Positions 29,825-38,616 are shown, counted from the stretch's first letter. The stretch: 42,353 nt of DNA from Gammaproteobacteria bacterium (GCA_024227135.1 JAAELC010000806.1:1-42353); one strand, 5' to 3'. Program-made: numbers and translations. Notes: generated by a model not told the origin, from the letters alone.

Positions 29825-30319
29825 ATGATCTGGGTAGATTACGTCATCATCGGCGTTGTTGGAATTTCAGCTGTTATCAGCCTGATGCGCGGCTTCGTCA
29901 GGGAAGCCTTTTCGCTGGCGGCCTGGGTGCTGGCATTCTGGGTGGCCTGGAACTTTTTTCGGGAACTGGCAGTCCACCTCCATTGGTTTGAGGTACCTTC
30001 GCTGCGGCTCGGAGTAGCGTTTGGTGCGCTCTTTCTATTAACCCTGATGATGGGTGGGCTGGTCAATTATCTGGCTGGCCAGCTGGTAGACAGAACCGGC
30101 CTGAATGGAACCGACCGTCTGATCGGCATGCTGTTTGGTGCAGCCAGAGGCGTGTTACTGGTCACCGTACTTATTCTTCTTGCCGGTCTGACTCCGCTGC
30201 CCAATGACCCATGGTGGACGGAATCCCAACTTATCGCCTACTTTCAGGAGCTTGCGGTGTGGCTGAAATCCTATATGCCACCCGATATTGGCGAAAAATT
30301 TCAGTTCATGGCAACCTAA
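29825..30319 (+). CDS. cvpA: CvpA family membrane protein
   Basis: This 164-residue inner membrane protein has about four hydrophobic segments and starts WVDYVIIGVVGISAVISLMRGFVREAFSL, the typical CvpA opening. The conserved RGFVREAFSLAAW and TDRLIGMLFGAARG-like segments are visible. CvpA was named for colicin V production in E. coli, but its general role is uncertain and includes envelope stress resistance. Location directly before purF is the classical arrangement. It follows dedD by 152 bp, a gap in which I see no other gene. Confidence 0.92.
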   Translation: MIWVDYVIIGVVGISAVISLMRGFVREAFSLAAWVLAFWVAWNFFRELAVHLHWFEVPSLRLGVAFGALFLLTLMMGGLVNYLAGQLVDRTGLNGTDRLIGMLFGAARGVLLVTVLILLAGLTPLPNDPWWTESQLIAYFQELAVWLKSYMPPDIGEKFQFMAT

Positions 30320-30618
30320 TCTCAACTTGATGGATCTTTCCCTGGTGGGAAGCGTTACTATGGATCTCTCCGGCAGCGTTGACACAAAAACTGTTCCCAA
30401 CTCTTTTACTGCCGTTAAAGTTTACTCAGGATCGGTAGACTCTGGGCGGATCCCACGGATCGTCTGGGACTTTTTGCAAGGTGCTCGACAGGGACTCTGT
30501 TGCGATGGGTGTGGATTCGAATGACCCTCAGTGTCGAAATGTTTCACCGCCGTCAGGCGGCTCTCTGCGTGGAATCGTGAAGACAGCGGTCAGATACTTA
30601 GTGAGGAGAGGCTGAATT
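30320..30618. other. Gene-free gap between cvpA and purF
   Basis: No credible gene or PurR-type operator is visible. A small hairpin with stem CCGCC/GGCGG and a GTCA loop lies at 30547-30560, followed by a GAGGAG ribosome binding site (30602-30607) for purF. Confidence 0.5.
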
Positions 30619-32133
30619 ATGTGCGGTATCGTCGGACTCTACGGGCAAAGGCCGGTCAATCAGGCCCTCTATGATGCATTGCTCGTGCTCCAACACCGGG
30701 GTCAGGATGCTGCGGGCATAGTGACTTTGGAAAAACGGCAGCTTCATCTGCGCAAGGCCAATGGTCTGGCCAGGGACGTTTTCCGTACCGAGCACATGAT
30801 CGAGCTGAAGGGCAACATGGGCATAGGTCATGTTCGTTACCCGACTGCGGGATGTGCGTCTTCGGCCGAAGCACAGCCTTTTTATGTCAACTCACCCTAC
30901 GGGATTACACTCGCCCATAATGGGAATCTGACCAATGCCGACGAACTGAAGCAGGATCTCTATCGGGAAGACCTGCGGCATATCAATACCTCTTCGGACT
31001 CAGAAATCCTTTTGAACGTTTTTGCCCACGAGCTTCAAGCTCTGGGAAAGATGCGAATCGACGCCCAGGATGTATTCAAGGCGGTGGCGGCGGTTCATCG
31101 TCGTTGTCGCGGCGGATATGCTGCAGTCGCAATGATTCTTGGTTACGGTCTGCTGGGTTTTCGGGACCCCTGCGGTATTCGTCCCATCGTATTCGGTGGA
31201 CGGCAGACCGATCAGGGCTATGAATACATGATCGCATCGGAGAGCGTGGCCCTTGATGCCCAGGGTTTTGAGTTGATCAGGGATCTGAAGCCCGGTGAGG
31301 CGGTTTTTATTGACGAGAAGGGTAATCTGCATACCTGCCAGTGTGCTGCCAACCCCGTTCATTCGCCCTGCATATTCGAGTTTGTTTACTTTGCCAGGCC
31401 CGACTCCATTATCGACAATATATTCGTTCACAAAGCAAGATCCCGAATGGGTGGCCGACTGGCCAGGAAACTACAGCGGGAATGGCCTGATCATGATATC
31501 GATGTGGTTGTTCCGATTCCGGATACCAGTCGCACCGCAGCCTTAGAACTGGCCAATGTTCTAGGCTTGAAGTACACCGAAGGCTTTATCAAGAACCGTT
31601 ACATAGGCCGCACTTTTATTATGCCTGGCCAGCAGGTCCGAAAAAAATCGGTTCGTCAGAAGCTCAATGCCATCGAGTCAGAGTTCAAGGGCAAGAATGT
31701 ACTGCTGGTGGATGACTCCATCGTCAGGGGTACCACTTCTCAACAGATTGTTCAGATGGCCCGTGATGCAGGAGCAAAGCGGGTTTATTTTGCTTCTGCC
31801 GCTCCTCCGGTACGCTATCCCAATGTTTACGGCATCGATATGCCTTCGGCCAGTGAACTGGTAGCCCACGGGCGTAGTGAGCGGGAAGTACAGGAGATGA
31901 TCGGCGCAGATCGCCTGATTTTCCAGGATTTGGATGACCTTATCGATGCGGTAAGAAAGAAGGGCAAATCCGAGGTCGAGCGGTTCGATACCTCCGTATT
32001 CAGTGGTCACTATGTGACCGGGGACGTGAGTAATCAGTATCTGGAACAATTGGAATTACTGCGTAACGATACCGCCAAACAGGGGCGGGAAATGGTAGCC
32101 AACGATGTTATAGGCCTGCACAATAATACCTAG
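30619..32133 (+). CDS. purF: Amidophosphoribosyltransferase
   Basis: It transfers the amide nitrogen of glutamine to PRPP, the first committed step of purine synthesis. The protein (504 residues) begins MCGIVGLYG, so Cys2 becomes the N-terminal nucleophile after Met removal. The PRPP-binding loop [13 protein letters not shown] lies near residue 360, and the [11 protein letters not shown] segment typical of the enzyme is present. metZ follows after 12 bp, as in Pseudomonas. Confidence 0.97.
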   Translation: MCGIVGLYGQRPVNQALYDALLVLQHRGQDAAGIVTLEKRQLHLRKANGLARDVFRTEHMIELKGNMGIGHVRYPTAGCASSAEAQPFYVNSPYGITLAHNGNLTNADELKQDLYREDLRHINTSSDSEILLNVFAHELQALGKMRIDAQDVFKAVAAVHRRCRGGYAAVAMILGYGLLGFRDPCGIRPIVFGGRQTDQGYEYMIASESVALDAQGFELIRDLKPGEAVFIDEKGNLHTCQCAANPVHSPCIFEFVYFARPDSIIDNIFVHKARSRMGGRLARKLQREWPDHDIDVVVPIPDTSRTAALELANVLGLKYTEGFIKNRYIGRTFIMPGQQVRKKSVRQKLNAIESEFKGKNVLLVDDSIVRGTTSQQIVQMARDAGAKRVYFASAAPPVRYPNVYGIDMPSASELVAHGRSEREVQEMIGADRLIFQDLDDLIDAVRKKGKSEVERFDTSVFSGHYVTGDVSNQYLEQLELLRNDTAKQGREMVANDVIGLHNNT

Positions 32134-32145
32134 CGGAAATCGGGA

Positions 32146-33339
32146 GTGGTGGTGAAAAGTACTTATGATGAGTGGGCACAAGCCACTCGGGCCGTGAGAA
32201 CCGGGCACGAGCATACCGCTGAAAATGAAAACTCCGAGCCGATATTCGCCACCTCCAGTTATGTTTTCGAGAGTGCGCGCCAGGCGGCAGCCCGGTTTTC
32301 CGGGGATGAACCAGGGAACATTTACTCCCGGTTTACCAATCCCACTGTCCGGATCTTCGAAGAGCGTCTTGCGGCACTCGAGGATGGGGAATCCTGTATT
32401 GCAACCGCTTCGGGTATGTCGGCGATTCTGGCAATCTGCATGGGATTGCTTCAGGCAGGGGATCACATCATCTCTTCCCGCAGTATTTTCGGCACCAGTG
32501 TGGTGTTATTCACCAAGTATCTGTCGAAGCTCGGGATCGATACCAGTTTCGTCTCTTTGACCGACATATCAGCCTGGGAAGCGGCAATCCGTCCTGAGAC
32601 CCGTTTGTTGTTTCTTGAAACCCCGTCAAATCCATTGACAGAAATTGCCGATATCCAGGTGCTGGCGGATCTGGCCCACGCCAATGGTTGTCTCCTGGTG
32701 GTGGATAACTGTTTCTGTACACCTGTGCTCCAGAAGCCTCTGGGGATGGGCGCTGACCTGGTGGTCCATTCGGCGACCAAATACCTGGATGGTCAGGGGC
32801 GCTGTGTCGGTGGTGCCGTGGTGGGGGATTCCAAGATAGTGGGGGAAGAGGTATTCGGGTTCTTGCGCTCGGCCGGTCCCACTATGAGCCCTTTCAACGC
32901 CTGGGTTTTTCTCAAGGGTCTGGAGACGTTGAAGATTCGAATGGAGGCCCATTCACGTAACGCTATGGCGTTGGCAGCCTGGTTGTATGAGCAACCCTCC
33001 ATATTACGGGTGCACTATCCGGGTTTGGAGGACCACCCTCAGTACAGTCTTGCACGTCGGCAGCAGAAGGCAGCCGGGGGTGTTGTCTCTTTTGAGGTGA
33101 AAGGAGGCAGAGAACAGGCTTGGAAACTGATTGATTCCACTCGTCTGCTCTCGATTACTGCAAACCTGGGGGATACCAAGACGACCATTACTCATCCGGC
33201 AACGACCACCCACGGCCGGTTATCGGAACAGGAGAAAGCACTTGCCGGTATCAGCGAAGGGTTGATCCGCGTCGCCGTTGGCCTTGAGGATATTCATGAT
33301 TTGACGAATGATCTGGCCCTGGGATTGGAGAGGACTTGA
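32146..33339 (+). CDS. metZ: O-succinylhomoserine sulfhydrylase
   Basis: It makes homocysteine directly from O-succinylhomoserine and sulfide with PLP. The 397-residue protein is of the Cys/Met metabolism PLP family; the PLP Lys is Lys212 in HSATKYLDGQGR, and SRFTNPT and TPSNPLTEI are characteristic. The chosen GTG is the first of several GTGs in the same frame, so the true start may be a few codons later. purF-metZ is a conserved pair, which favours MetZ over cystathionine enzymes. The small methyltransferase gene overlaps its end. Confidence 0.93.
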   Translation: MVVKSTYDEWAQATRAVRTGHEHTAENENSEPIFATSSYVFESARQAAARFSGDEPGNIYSRFTNPTVRIFEERLAALEDGESCIATASGMSAILAICMGLLQAGDHIISSRSIFGTSVVLFTKYLSKLGIDTSFVSLTDISAWEAAIRPETRLLFLETPSNPLTEIADIQVLADLAHANGCLLVVDNCFCTPVLQKPLGMGADLVVHSATKYLDGQGRCVGGAVVGDSKIVGEEVFGFLRSAGPTMSPFNAWVFLKGLETLKIRMEAHSRNAMALAAWLYEQPSILRVHYPGLEDHPQYSLARRQQKAAGGVVSFEVKGGREQAWKLIDSTRLLSITANLGDTKTTITHPATTTHGRLSEQEKALAGISEGLIRVAVGLEDIHDLTNDLALGLERT

Positions 33340-33914
33340 CGGCAGAACTGCTCGACAAGTGGAACCAGCGCCACAGGGAGGCTGCCGATCAGGGGCAGGT
33401 GGCCCAGGTACTGCTTGATAATTCACACCTTCTGCCGGTCCGGGGAAAAGCCCTGGATCTGGCCTGTGGCAGAGGTGCCAGCGCATTGTATCTGGCCGCA
33501 AGGGGGTTAGAGGTCAGTTCCTGGGATTTTTCACCGGTTGCCATCGACAGACTGCTTTCCGAAGCCCGTCGGAGATCCCTCACTGTTTCCACTGAGGTGC
33601 GCGATTTGATCACCGGTCCAATGCCGGGTGAATCGTTTGACGTCATTCTGGTCAGCTATTTTCTTGAGCGTTCCCTGGCTGCCCGGATAGTCGAAGCACT
33701 CAAACCAGGTGGGTTGCTTTATTATCAAACTTTCAGCTTACTCGCTGTTCACCCCGGCGGTCCACAGAATCCAGCCTATCGGCTCGCTGACAATGAGCTG
33801 CTCGAGCTCTTCAAGCCGTTGCGGGTGCGAAGCTACAGGGAGGAGTCGGATCTGGGAGACACCCGGCTGGGTGTCCGTGATATCGCGATGCTGGTGGCGC
33901 AGAAACCAGGATAA
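33336..33914 (+). CDS. Small class I SAM-dependent methyltransferase (TehB-like)
   Basis: This 192-residue protein has motif I as ALDLACGRGASAL (residues 39-51), an acidic loop near SSWDFSP and a post-motif segment GGLLYYQTFS. This layout is that of the TehB/UbiE-like methyltransferases acting on small molecules; the substrate is not known. The TTG start overlaps the metZ stop by four bases and is preceded by GGAG at five bases. There is no better start nearby. Coupling to metZ suggests a role near methionine or thiol metabolism, which is only inference. Confidence 0.85.
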   Translation: MTAELLDKWNQRHREAADQGQVAQVLLDNSHLLPVRGKALDLACGRGASALYLAARGLEVSSWDFSPVAIDRLLSEARRRSLTVSTEVRDLITGPMPGESFDVILVSYFLERSLAARIVEALKPGGLLYYQTFSLLAVHPGGPQNPAYRLADNELLELFKPLRVRSYREESDLGDTRLGVRDIAMLVAQKPG

Positions 33915-33941
33915 CGGGCCGGATAGGCGGGTTGTTCCGGG

Positions 33942-33992
33942 CCCGACACCTTCCCGGGACTGGTGGTAAACCAGCCCGGGAGGATGGTCGGG
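33942..33992. terminator. Long hairpin at a convergent gene junction
   Basis: The core is TCCCGGG-A-CTGGT pairing with ACCAGCCCGGGA (33952-33964 with 33970-33981), a 12-bp stem with one bulged A and loop GGTAA. An outer stem CCCGAC/GTCGGG (33942-33947 with 33987-33992) can extend it. It lies between the stop codons of the methyltransferase gene (+) and the CNNM gene (-), as expected for a shared terminator. No U-rich tail is present, so it may be Rho-assisted or block read-through by structure. Confidence 0.5.
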
Positions 33993-33999
33993 ACAGGTC

Positions 34000-35589
34000 T
34001 CAGGAGCCAGTTTTTTTCTTTGGCCGTGAACCCTTGTCTTCCTCACTGGCAGCAGGTGCCTGGTCCTGTTTACTCTCGTTTTCACTTGCCTTCGGAAGCT
34101 TTTCTTTCGCTGTCCCGGTTTGTTCAGGTTTTTGAGGGGGCGGCTCTATAACCTTTTCCGGGGCAGATTTTGCAGTTACAGGTGGCAGGCTCTTCTGTTC
34201 CTTGGCGCCTTCCTCCTCGTCCTCTTCCGAATCCTCGGTGATCTGAAACTCGAAAAGCACCTTGGTGATCCGGTGGTTGTCTTTTTCCAGGACCTTCAGG
34301 CAGGCACCTTCCAGCTGAACCAGGTCGCCCAATTCTCCGATCCGGCCCAGGCGGTGGTTTATGAGCCCACCCAGGGTCACGTAGTCGCCGGTGGGAAAGG
34401 GAAAGTTGAGCTTAGGTTCCAATTCGGTCACCCTGACCCCTCCATTGATGATGTAGCGCTGCTTGTCTTCCATCTTGATGTGGCGGTGTCTGACGGTGAA
34501 TTCGTCTTCGTAGTCACCCACGATCTCTTCGAGAATATCTTCCAGAGTGATCAGGCCCTCGGTGCCGCCGTACTCGTCCAGCACGATGGCTATCTGCCGG
34601 CGGTTGCTGGTGAAATCTTTGAGCAGGGTACTCAGACGCATGGTGTCAGGTACGAAATAGGCCGGCATCATCACTTCGCTGACCGGCAGGTTGACGAAAT
34701 TTGCTGCGGATTCGCCCTTATCCGCCATGGCCATTCTGTTGAGTACCTGTTTCATGGATACCACGCCGATAATATTATCGAGGGTTGTTTCGTAGACCGG
34801 GTAACGCTCCCTCAGTTCCTCTTTAAAGAGATCAAGGACATCGGCGATCGTATCCGTATGCTCCACGGCTTCCAGTTCCGTACGCGGCACCATGGCGTCT
34901 CTGGCCGAGTGCTCATCCAGATCGAAAACCCCCCGCAGCATCATGGTCAGCTGGGGATCGAGCGCGCCTTCCTGCTCGCTGGCGCTGAGTACGGTGCGGA
35001 TCTCATCACCGGTCATGGAGAAGTGTCCCTCACCATGGGCTGCCAGATCCCGTTGACCAAATACCCAGAGCAGTCCGTTGGAGGATTTGTTCATCACGTA
35101 GATGAGGGGGCGCAGGGTGGCGTGCATCCAGTTGATGATTCTGGCGACTGACAGACTCATGGCTTCCGCTTTGTGGAAAGCGAGTACCTTTGGTGCCAGC
35201 TCACCACCGACCACATGAAGAAAAGAGATAATGATAAAGGCCAGTATGTAAGAAAATGTGTGGGCCCAGCCCATGACCTCGCTTCCTTCGCCAAACATAC
35301 CGAACATCACTTCGATACCCGGGTCCATGATCTGGGTGAGAGTGACCATGCCGATGGCACCCAGTGCGAGAGAGACCAGCGTAATACCGATCTGGGTAAC
35401 AGAATAAAACCGTTCCGGTTCGTTGTGCAGCAACTGGACGATCTTGGCAGATTTGTTACCAGTGCTGGCCAGCTGTTTTATGCGGCTGCGTCGAGCCGAA
35501 GTGAGCGCGATTTCTGATCCGACAAAAAATGCATTGCCAACGACCAGTATCAGTATCAGAAAGAGCTTTCCGACGATTACCCAGTCCAT
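34000..35589 (-). CDS. CNNM/CorC-type magnesium transporter family protein
   Basis: This 529-residue protein has an N-terminal CNNM (DUF21) membrane domain (about residues 1-185, starting VGNAFFVGSEIALTSARRSR), a pair of CBS domains (about 230-360, with VPRTELEAV and DEYGGTEGLITLEDILEEIVGDYEDEF) and a CorC/HlyC domain (about 378-448). After that comes an unusual charged tail of about 75 residues rich in Glu, Lys and Pro. The family moves magnesium or sodium out of the cell, and the CBS pair binds ATP-Mg. Older names call such proteins hemolysins, which is misleading. The tail is not needed for the fold. Confidence 0.92.
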   Translation of the reverse strand: MDWVIVGKLFLILILVVGNAFFVGSEIALTSARRSRIKQLASTGNKSAKIVQLLHNEPERFYSVTQIGITLVSLALGAIGMVTLTQIMDPGIEVMFGMFGEGSEVMGWAHTFSYILAFIIISFLHVVGGELAPKVLAFHKAEAMSLSVARIINWMHATLRPLIYVMNKSSNGLLWVFGQRDLAAHGEGHFSMTGDEIRTVLSASEQEGALDPQLTMMLRGVFDLDEHSARDAMVPRTELEAVEHTDTIADVLDLFKEELRERYPVYETTLDNIIGVVSMKQVLNRMAMADKGESAANFVNLPVSEVMMPAYFVPDTMRLSTLLKDFTSNRRQIAIVLDEYGGTEGLITLEDILEEIVGDYEDEFTVRHRHIKMEDKQRYIINGGVRVTELEPKLNFPFPTGDYVTLGGLINHRLGRIGELGDLVQLEGACLKVLEKDNHRITKVLFEFQITEDSEEDEEEGAKEQKSLPPVTAKSAPEKVIEPPPQKPEQTGTAKEKLPKASENESKQDQAPAASEEDKGSRPKKKTGS

Positions 35590-35657
35590 ATGTCTACCCC
35601 TCAGTCAGATTTTATAAATAGTTAGGATTATCAGCGTAACGGATGGAAAAAAATTCT

Positions 35658-35697
35658 AAGAAAACCCCTGATTCTACTATTTTTTCGGGGTCTTTTG
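35658..35697 (-). terminator. Possible terminator after the endonuclease V gene
   Basis: On the minus strand AAGACCCC and GGGGTTTTCTT form a short GC stem (GGGG/CCCC at 35687-35690 and 35665-35668 with some extension) with an 18-nt AT-rich loop and a T-rich tail, ending in a seven-T run. The long loop makes it weak. Confidence 0.35.
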
Positions 35698-35707
35698 CTA
35701 TCGGATT

Positions 35708-36367
35708 TCAACTGGATGCCAGTTTATGAGCATGGCGGGTGGTTTCGGGAAGCCGGAATCCTGTGGTGCAACGAAGAACGAACTCATCGGCGGTATCGAT
35801 ACAAATTCTGTGTTCAGGGGAGATATAGAGAGGCTTGACATCGGTTCGGGTTCGCAGCACCGATCCGATCCGTTCTCCATCGGCCATCAACGGTACCCGG
35901 CTCCCCTCCGGTCCTGGCGGTTCTTCATGAGTACCCGTCAACCTGGTTTTTGCCACTCCAATGGATGGAATGTCCATCAACAATCCCAAATGACAGGCGA
36001 TACCGCAGCGTCTGGGGTGAGCGATACCCTGGCCGTCACAAAGCAGCAAGTCGGGCAACGATTCAAGTTTTTCCATTGCTTTAAGGACCGCAGGTATCTC
36101 TCTGAATGAGAGCAGGCCGTGAACGTAAGGAAAACTTGTGGGCAGCCTGGCAATTGATTGTCCCACAGGTACCAGCCCGGGAAAGCTTAAAAGCGCAACC
36201 GCCGCACGGGTTATGGAGCCCCCTTGTTCAAATCCCACATCAATGCCATCCACCAGGTTGATCTCTCCCAGTCAGTCCCGGGTTTCAACCTGCCGGCGGA
36301 TACCCAGTTGTATCTCTCTGGCTTGCACCGTGGATACATTCCAGGGGTGTGAATGATGGAGTTTCAT
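35708..36367 (-). pseudogene. nfi: Endonuclease V gene with an in-frame stop at codon 32
   Basis: Endonuclease V nicks DNA near deoxyinosine. A full-length frame begins at the ATG at 36367 (MKLHHSHPWNVSTVQA), matching the family's HPWDVS-type start, but codon 32 is TGA (36274-36272) in VETRD*LGEINL, where Arg is common (CGA to TGA would do it). The rest is intact: Asp in GIDVGFE, Glu in LLSFREIP, Asp in [11 protein letters not shown], and the VAKTRL and PTTRHAH-type C-terminal segments, so all expected catalytic residues remain. Translation could restart at the GTG at 36253 (GGGAGAG lies upstream), giving a 181-residue protein lacking the first helices. Whether this is a sequencing error, a recent mutation or a tolerated restart is not decided by the sequence. 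Confidence 0.8.
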
Positions 36368-36376
36368 GTGAGCTGT

Positions 36377-36523
36377 TCAGTGCTCCGCCGATGTGATGAT
36401 GAGTCCGGAATCACTCCCTTGTGGTGCGGCATCCTGAGTACCGATGATATCACGCAGACGTTCAGGGTTATGAACAATGCCATGGAGGAAGTATCGTTCC
36501 ATCATCCGGGCCAAGGTCAACAG
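36377..36523 (-). pseudogene. Unknown small protein remnant upstream of nfi
   Basis: A 48-codon frame after a TGA (36526-36524) reads LLTLARMMERYFLHGIVHNP, then ERLRDIIGTQDAAP, and ends nine bases before the nfi start, the spacing of co-transcribed genes. The frame continues upstream of the TGA as LELQPNLPRERD, up to an eight-C run (36562-36569 on the complementary G run) where another slip may have occurred. Protein-like composition and the tight spacing argue for a real gene, now interrupted. An internal ATG could give a 42-residue peptide but has no ribosome binding site. I do not recognise the family. Confidence 0.35.
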
Positions 36524-36603
36524 TCAGTCTCTTTCACGGGGGAGGTTGGGTTGGAGTTCCAGGGGGGGGACTGCGGTGCCGCGCCTTCAGCCTTTCACCA
36601 ATG

Positions 36604-37125
36604 CTATTCTGCCACTGTCTTCTTGAGAGTCAGTGCCCGGATGGGGACCAGCAATGCTGGATCATCCCATTCTCTTGGTCCCAATACCTTGAAGGCAAAA
36701 CGACCTTCGGGATCCACGACAAAAGTGGCTGGAAGTCCCGTTACTCCCCATTGGGTGGATATTTCGATATCCGGGTCGAGGAGCATCGGCAGATCGATCG
36801 GTGAGCGCTTCAGGAAGCGTTGAATGGCTTCAGGCTTTTCACCCATGTTGATGGTGACAAACCTGCCACCCTGCTTTTCCAACCATCTGGAACCCCGTTC
36901 CATGGATGGCAGCTCCTGGCGGCAGGGTAGACACCAGGTTGCCCAGAAGTTGACAACCAGTGCTTGTCCCCGAAAATCGCTTAGCCGAACCGTATTGCCG
37001 TCAATATCCAACAACTCAAATCCTGGCGCTTCGCCCTCCAGGGGGGAGAGGGTGAATCCGCCCGCGACAGCCAGGGTGCTGGAACTGCACAGTAACGAAA
37101 GGGCGAAGTAAAGGCGCAGAAGCAT
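36604..37125 (-). CDS. TlpA-like periplasmic thioredoxin
   Basis: This 173-residue protein has an N-terminal signal peptide (hydrophobic residues 4-20, AVAGG) and an AhpC/TSA-redoxin-type thioredoxin fold with the redox pair Cys65-Cys68 in WATWCLPC. The cis-Pro lies in TGLPATFVVDPEG. Members such as TlpA and ResA keep periplasmic thiols reduced, often for cytochrome c or copper-site assembly, but no partner genes lie nearby, so the specific role is open. The ATG start lies in a region upstream without a clear gene. Confidence 0.88.
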   Translation of the reverse strand: MLLRLYFALSLLCSSSTLAVAGGFTLSPLEGEAPGFELLDIDGNTVRLSDFRGQALVVNFWATWCLPCRQELPSMERGSRWLEKQGGRFVTINMGEKPEAIQRFLKRSPIDLPMLLDPDIEISTQWGVTGLPATFVVDPEGRFAFKVLGPREWDDPALLVPIRALTLKKTVAE

Positions 37126-37314
37126 GTCAGTATCCTGGTTTAACCTGAATTCAGTAGCTGGACAGAATCAGAGCATCTCCCATCATACAGGAGCAGCTGA
37201 ATTGAGATCTAACAGGTTTGTACCTGAAGAACCCTCCAGTTTGGCTGTTTTTGTCTTCCTCAATGTTCCGACACCTGTATCCCCCATGGAGTTCTGCAGG
37301 TCTGCTTTCCGGCT

Positions 37315-38571
37315 CTAAATCTGCAGCAGGGATTCTGCGATGGCGATCTGATCTTTGGCCTCTTCGAGGAGCTTCAGGCTGAGTTGCGGGGTCAGTTCAC
37401 CTAAAGCGAGGCGGTTGTGCGCTGGGATCTGGTTGATGGCAGGCATTTTCATCGCCATCTCGGTACCGACAAAACTATGGAGCTGAGAGATGATGACCAG
37501 ATCACAATAGTCCGGACTATCCCCCTTGTCCCGGGTCCAGTCTTCACATTCCAGGGTACAAACGATGAATTCGGTGGGAAATCCCCACTGGCTCAGAATC
37601 ATGCTGCCGGTCTGAGCTCGCAGCCGATTGATGGCATGATCCAGTACTTTTGGTTTTTTGATCTCCTCAGGATAATCCTTGGCATAGTCGAGGACGGCCA
37701 CCACCCCTATATCGTGCATCAGTCCAGCCAGCAAGGCATGTTCCGGGTCGAATCGAGAATCGTGTTTGGCAAGTACATAGCAGAGAGCGGCCACTTTGGT
37801 GCTGTGTTTCCACAACTCCTGCATCCGTTTCTGCAGTATACCTGATTTGGGTTTAAACAGATCCTGAAGTGCAAAGGTCAAGACCATTTTATGGGTGAGT
37901 TTGGTACCGAGACGAACCACAGCCGTGGAGCAGGTCTCCACTGGTGTCTGGCCACCATAAAGTGCGCTGTTGGCAACTTTGATCATTTTGGCCGTGATCA
38001 CCGGATCGGTCTGAATGATTTTGGCGATATCACTGGCGTCGCTGCTTCCGTCTTCCATCGCGCGGCCAATTCGTACGGCCACCTCGGGCAGACTGGGAAG
38101 TTTCAATTTGTCCTGATTCAGGTCCTGCAGGAATTGAAAGGAGATCTGGTTTTCAAACTCTGTGGCCTCTCCCTCCTGTTCCCCACTCACCTGATAGCCC
38201 TCAATGGCATCCTGCGTCTGGCTGGTCACGTCATGGAGCAAATCGTTGTCAATCCGAAGAAACTGCACTGGTGTGACGGAGATAACGTCGTACCTTCGGG
38301 GTAGAAGCCGTGCGATGGGACTCAGTGCCGAGGGGTGTTCCGATGTGAGATCCATCTCCCGGCCATCCTGAGCTTTCAGTTGAATCGTTCCTTCCAGCAA
38401 CAGAAAGGAAAAATTATCGTGGCTGCCCACCTTTATCAGCAAACTGCCCGCGGGCGCATACTCTATATCGACAGCGCTGGTCAGTGTCTGGAACTGCTCC
38501 TCGCTGAGGTCCTTAAGTAGTATAAATCTACGAAGTCTATCGAGATTTGGGTAGGCATTAGCACTAGTCAT
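37315..38571 (-). CDS. Signalling protein with cyclic-nucleotide-binding-like and HDOD domains
   Basis: This 418-residue protein has an N-terminal CRP-like beta-roll (about residues 15-115, APAGSLLIKVGS then FLLLEGTIQLKA), a linker, and a C-terminal HDOD domain (about 155-350) with LPSLPEVAVRIGRAM, the DP.I.AK.IK.ANSALYG stretch and an HD pair in LMHDIG (286-287). HDOD proteins take part in regulatory cascades of stress, motility or c-di-GMP signalling, generally without phosphodiesterase activity. It has no neighbour that would define its role. A perfect 9-bp inverted repeat lies 21 bp upstream of its start codon. Confidence 0.9.
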   Translation of the reverse strand: MTSANAYPNLDRLRRFILLKDLSEEQFQTLTSAVDIEYAPAGSLLIKVGSHDNFSFLLLEGTIQLKAQDGREMDLTSEHPSALSPIARLLPRRYDVISVTPVQFLRIDNDLLHDVTSQTQDAIEGYQVSGEQEGEATEFENQISFQFLQDLNQDKLKLPSLPEVAVRIGRAMEDGSSDASDIAKIIQTDPVITAKMIKVANSALYGGQTPVETCSTAVVRLGTKLTHKMVLTFALQDLFKPKSGILQKRMQELWKHSTKVAALCYVLAKHDSRFDPEHALLAGLMHDIGVVAVLDYAKDYPEEIKKPKVLDHAINRLRAQTGSMILSQWGFPTEFIVCTLECEDWTRDKGDSPDYCDLVIISQLHSFVGTEMAMKMPAINQIPAHNRLALGELTPQLSLKLLEEAKDQIAIAESLLQI

Positions 38572-38591
38572 TGATTTTCCATTCTATTGTT

Positions 38592-38616
38592 CCGGTTCAG
38601 CTTGTTCCTGAACCGG
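38592..38616. terminator. Perfect 9-bp inverted repeat between pyrD and the HDOD gene
   Basis: CCGGTTCAG (38592-38600) and CTGAACCGG (38608-38616) are separated by seven bases. On the minus strand it lies after pyrD and before the HDOD gene. There is no T-run, so it may be a Rho-type terminator stem or an operator for the HDOD gene. A second small palindrome, ACCGGTGCCGGT, overlaps its right arm. Confidence 0.4.

Noticed and set aside
30288-30524. 78-codon frame between cvpA and purF
   Set aside because: It overlaps the 3' end of cvpA, has no ribosome binding site, and shows no family features.
34120-35151. 343-codon plus-strand open frame inside the CNNM gene
   Set aside because: The minus-strand CNNM protein has clear domains throughout; this frame is antisense and unlike any protein family I know.
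36272-36274. Reassigned TGA (Trp) or selenocysteine in nfi
   Set aside because: TGA is the normal stop for trpB, leuC, trpA and other genes here, Trp is encoded by TGG, and no SECIS-like element or tRNA-Sec is seen.
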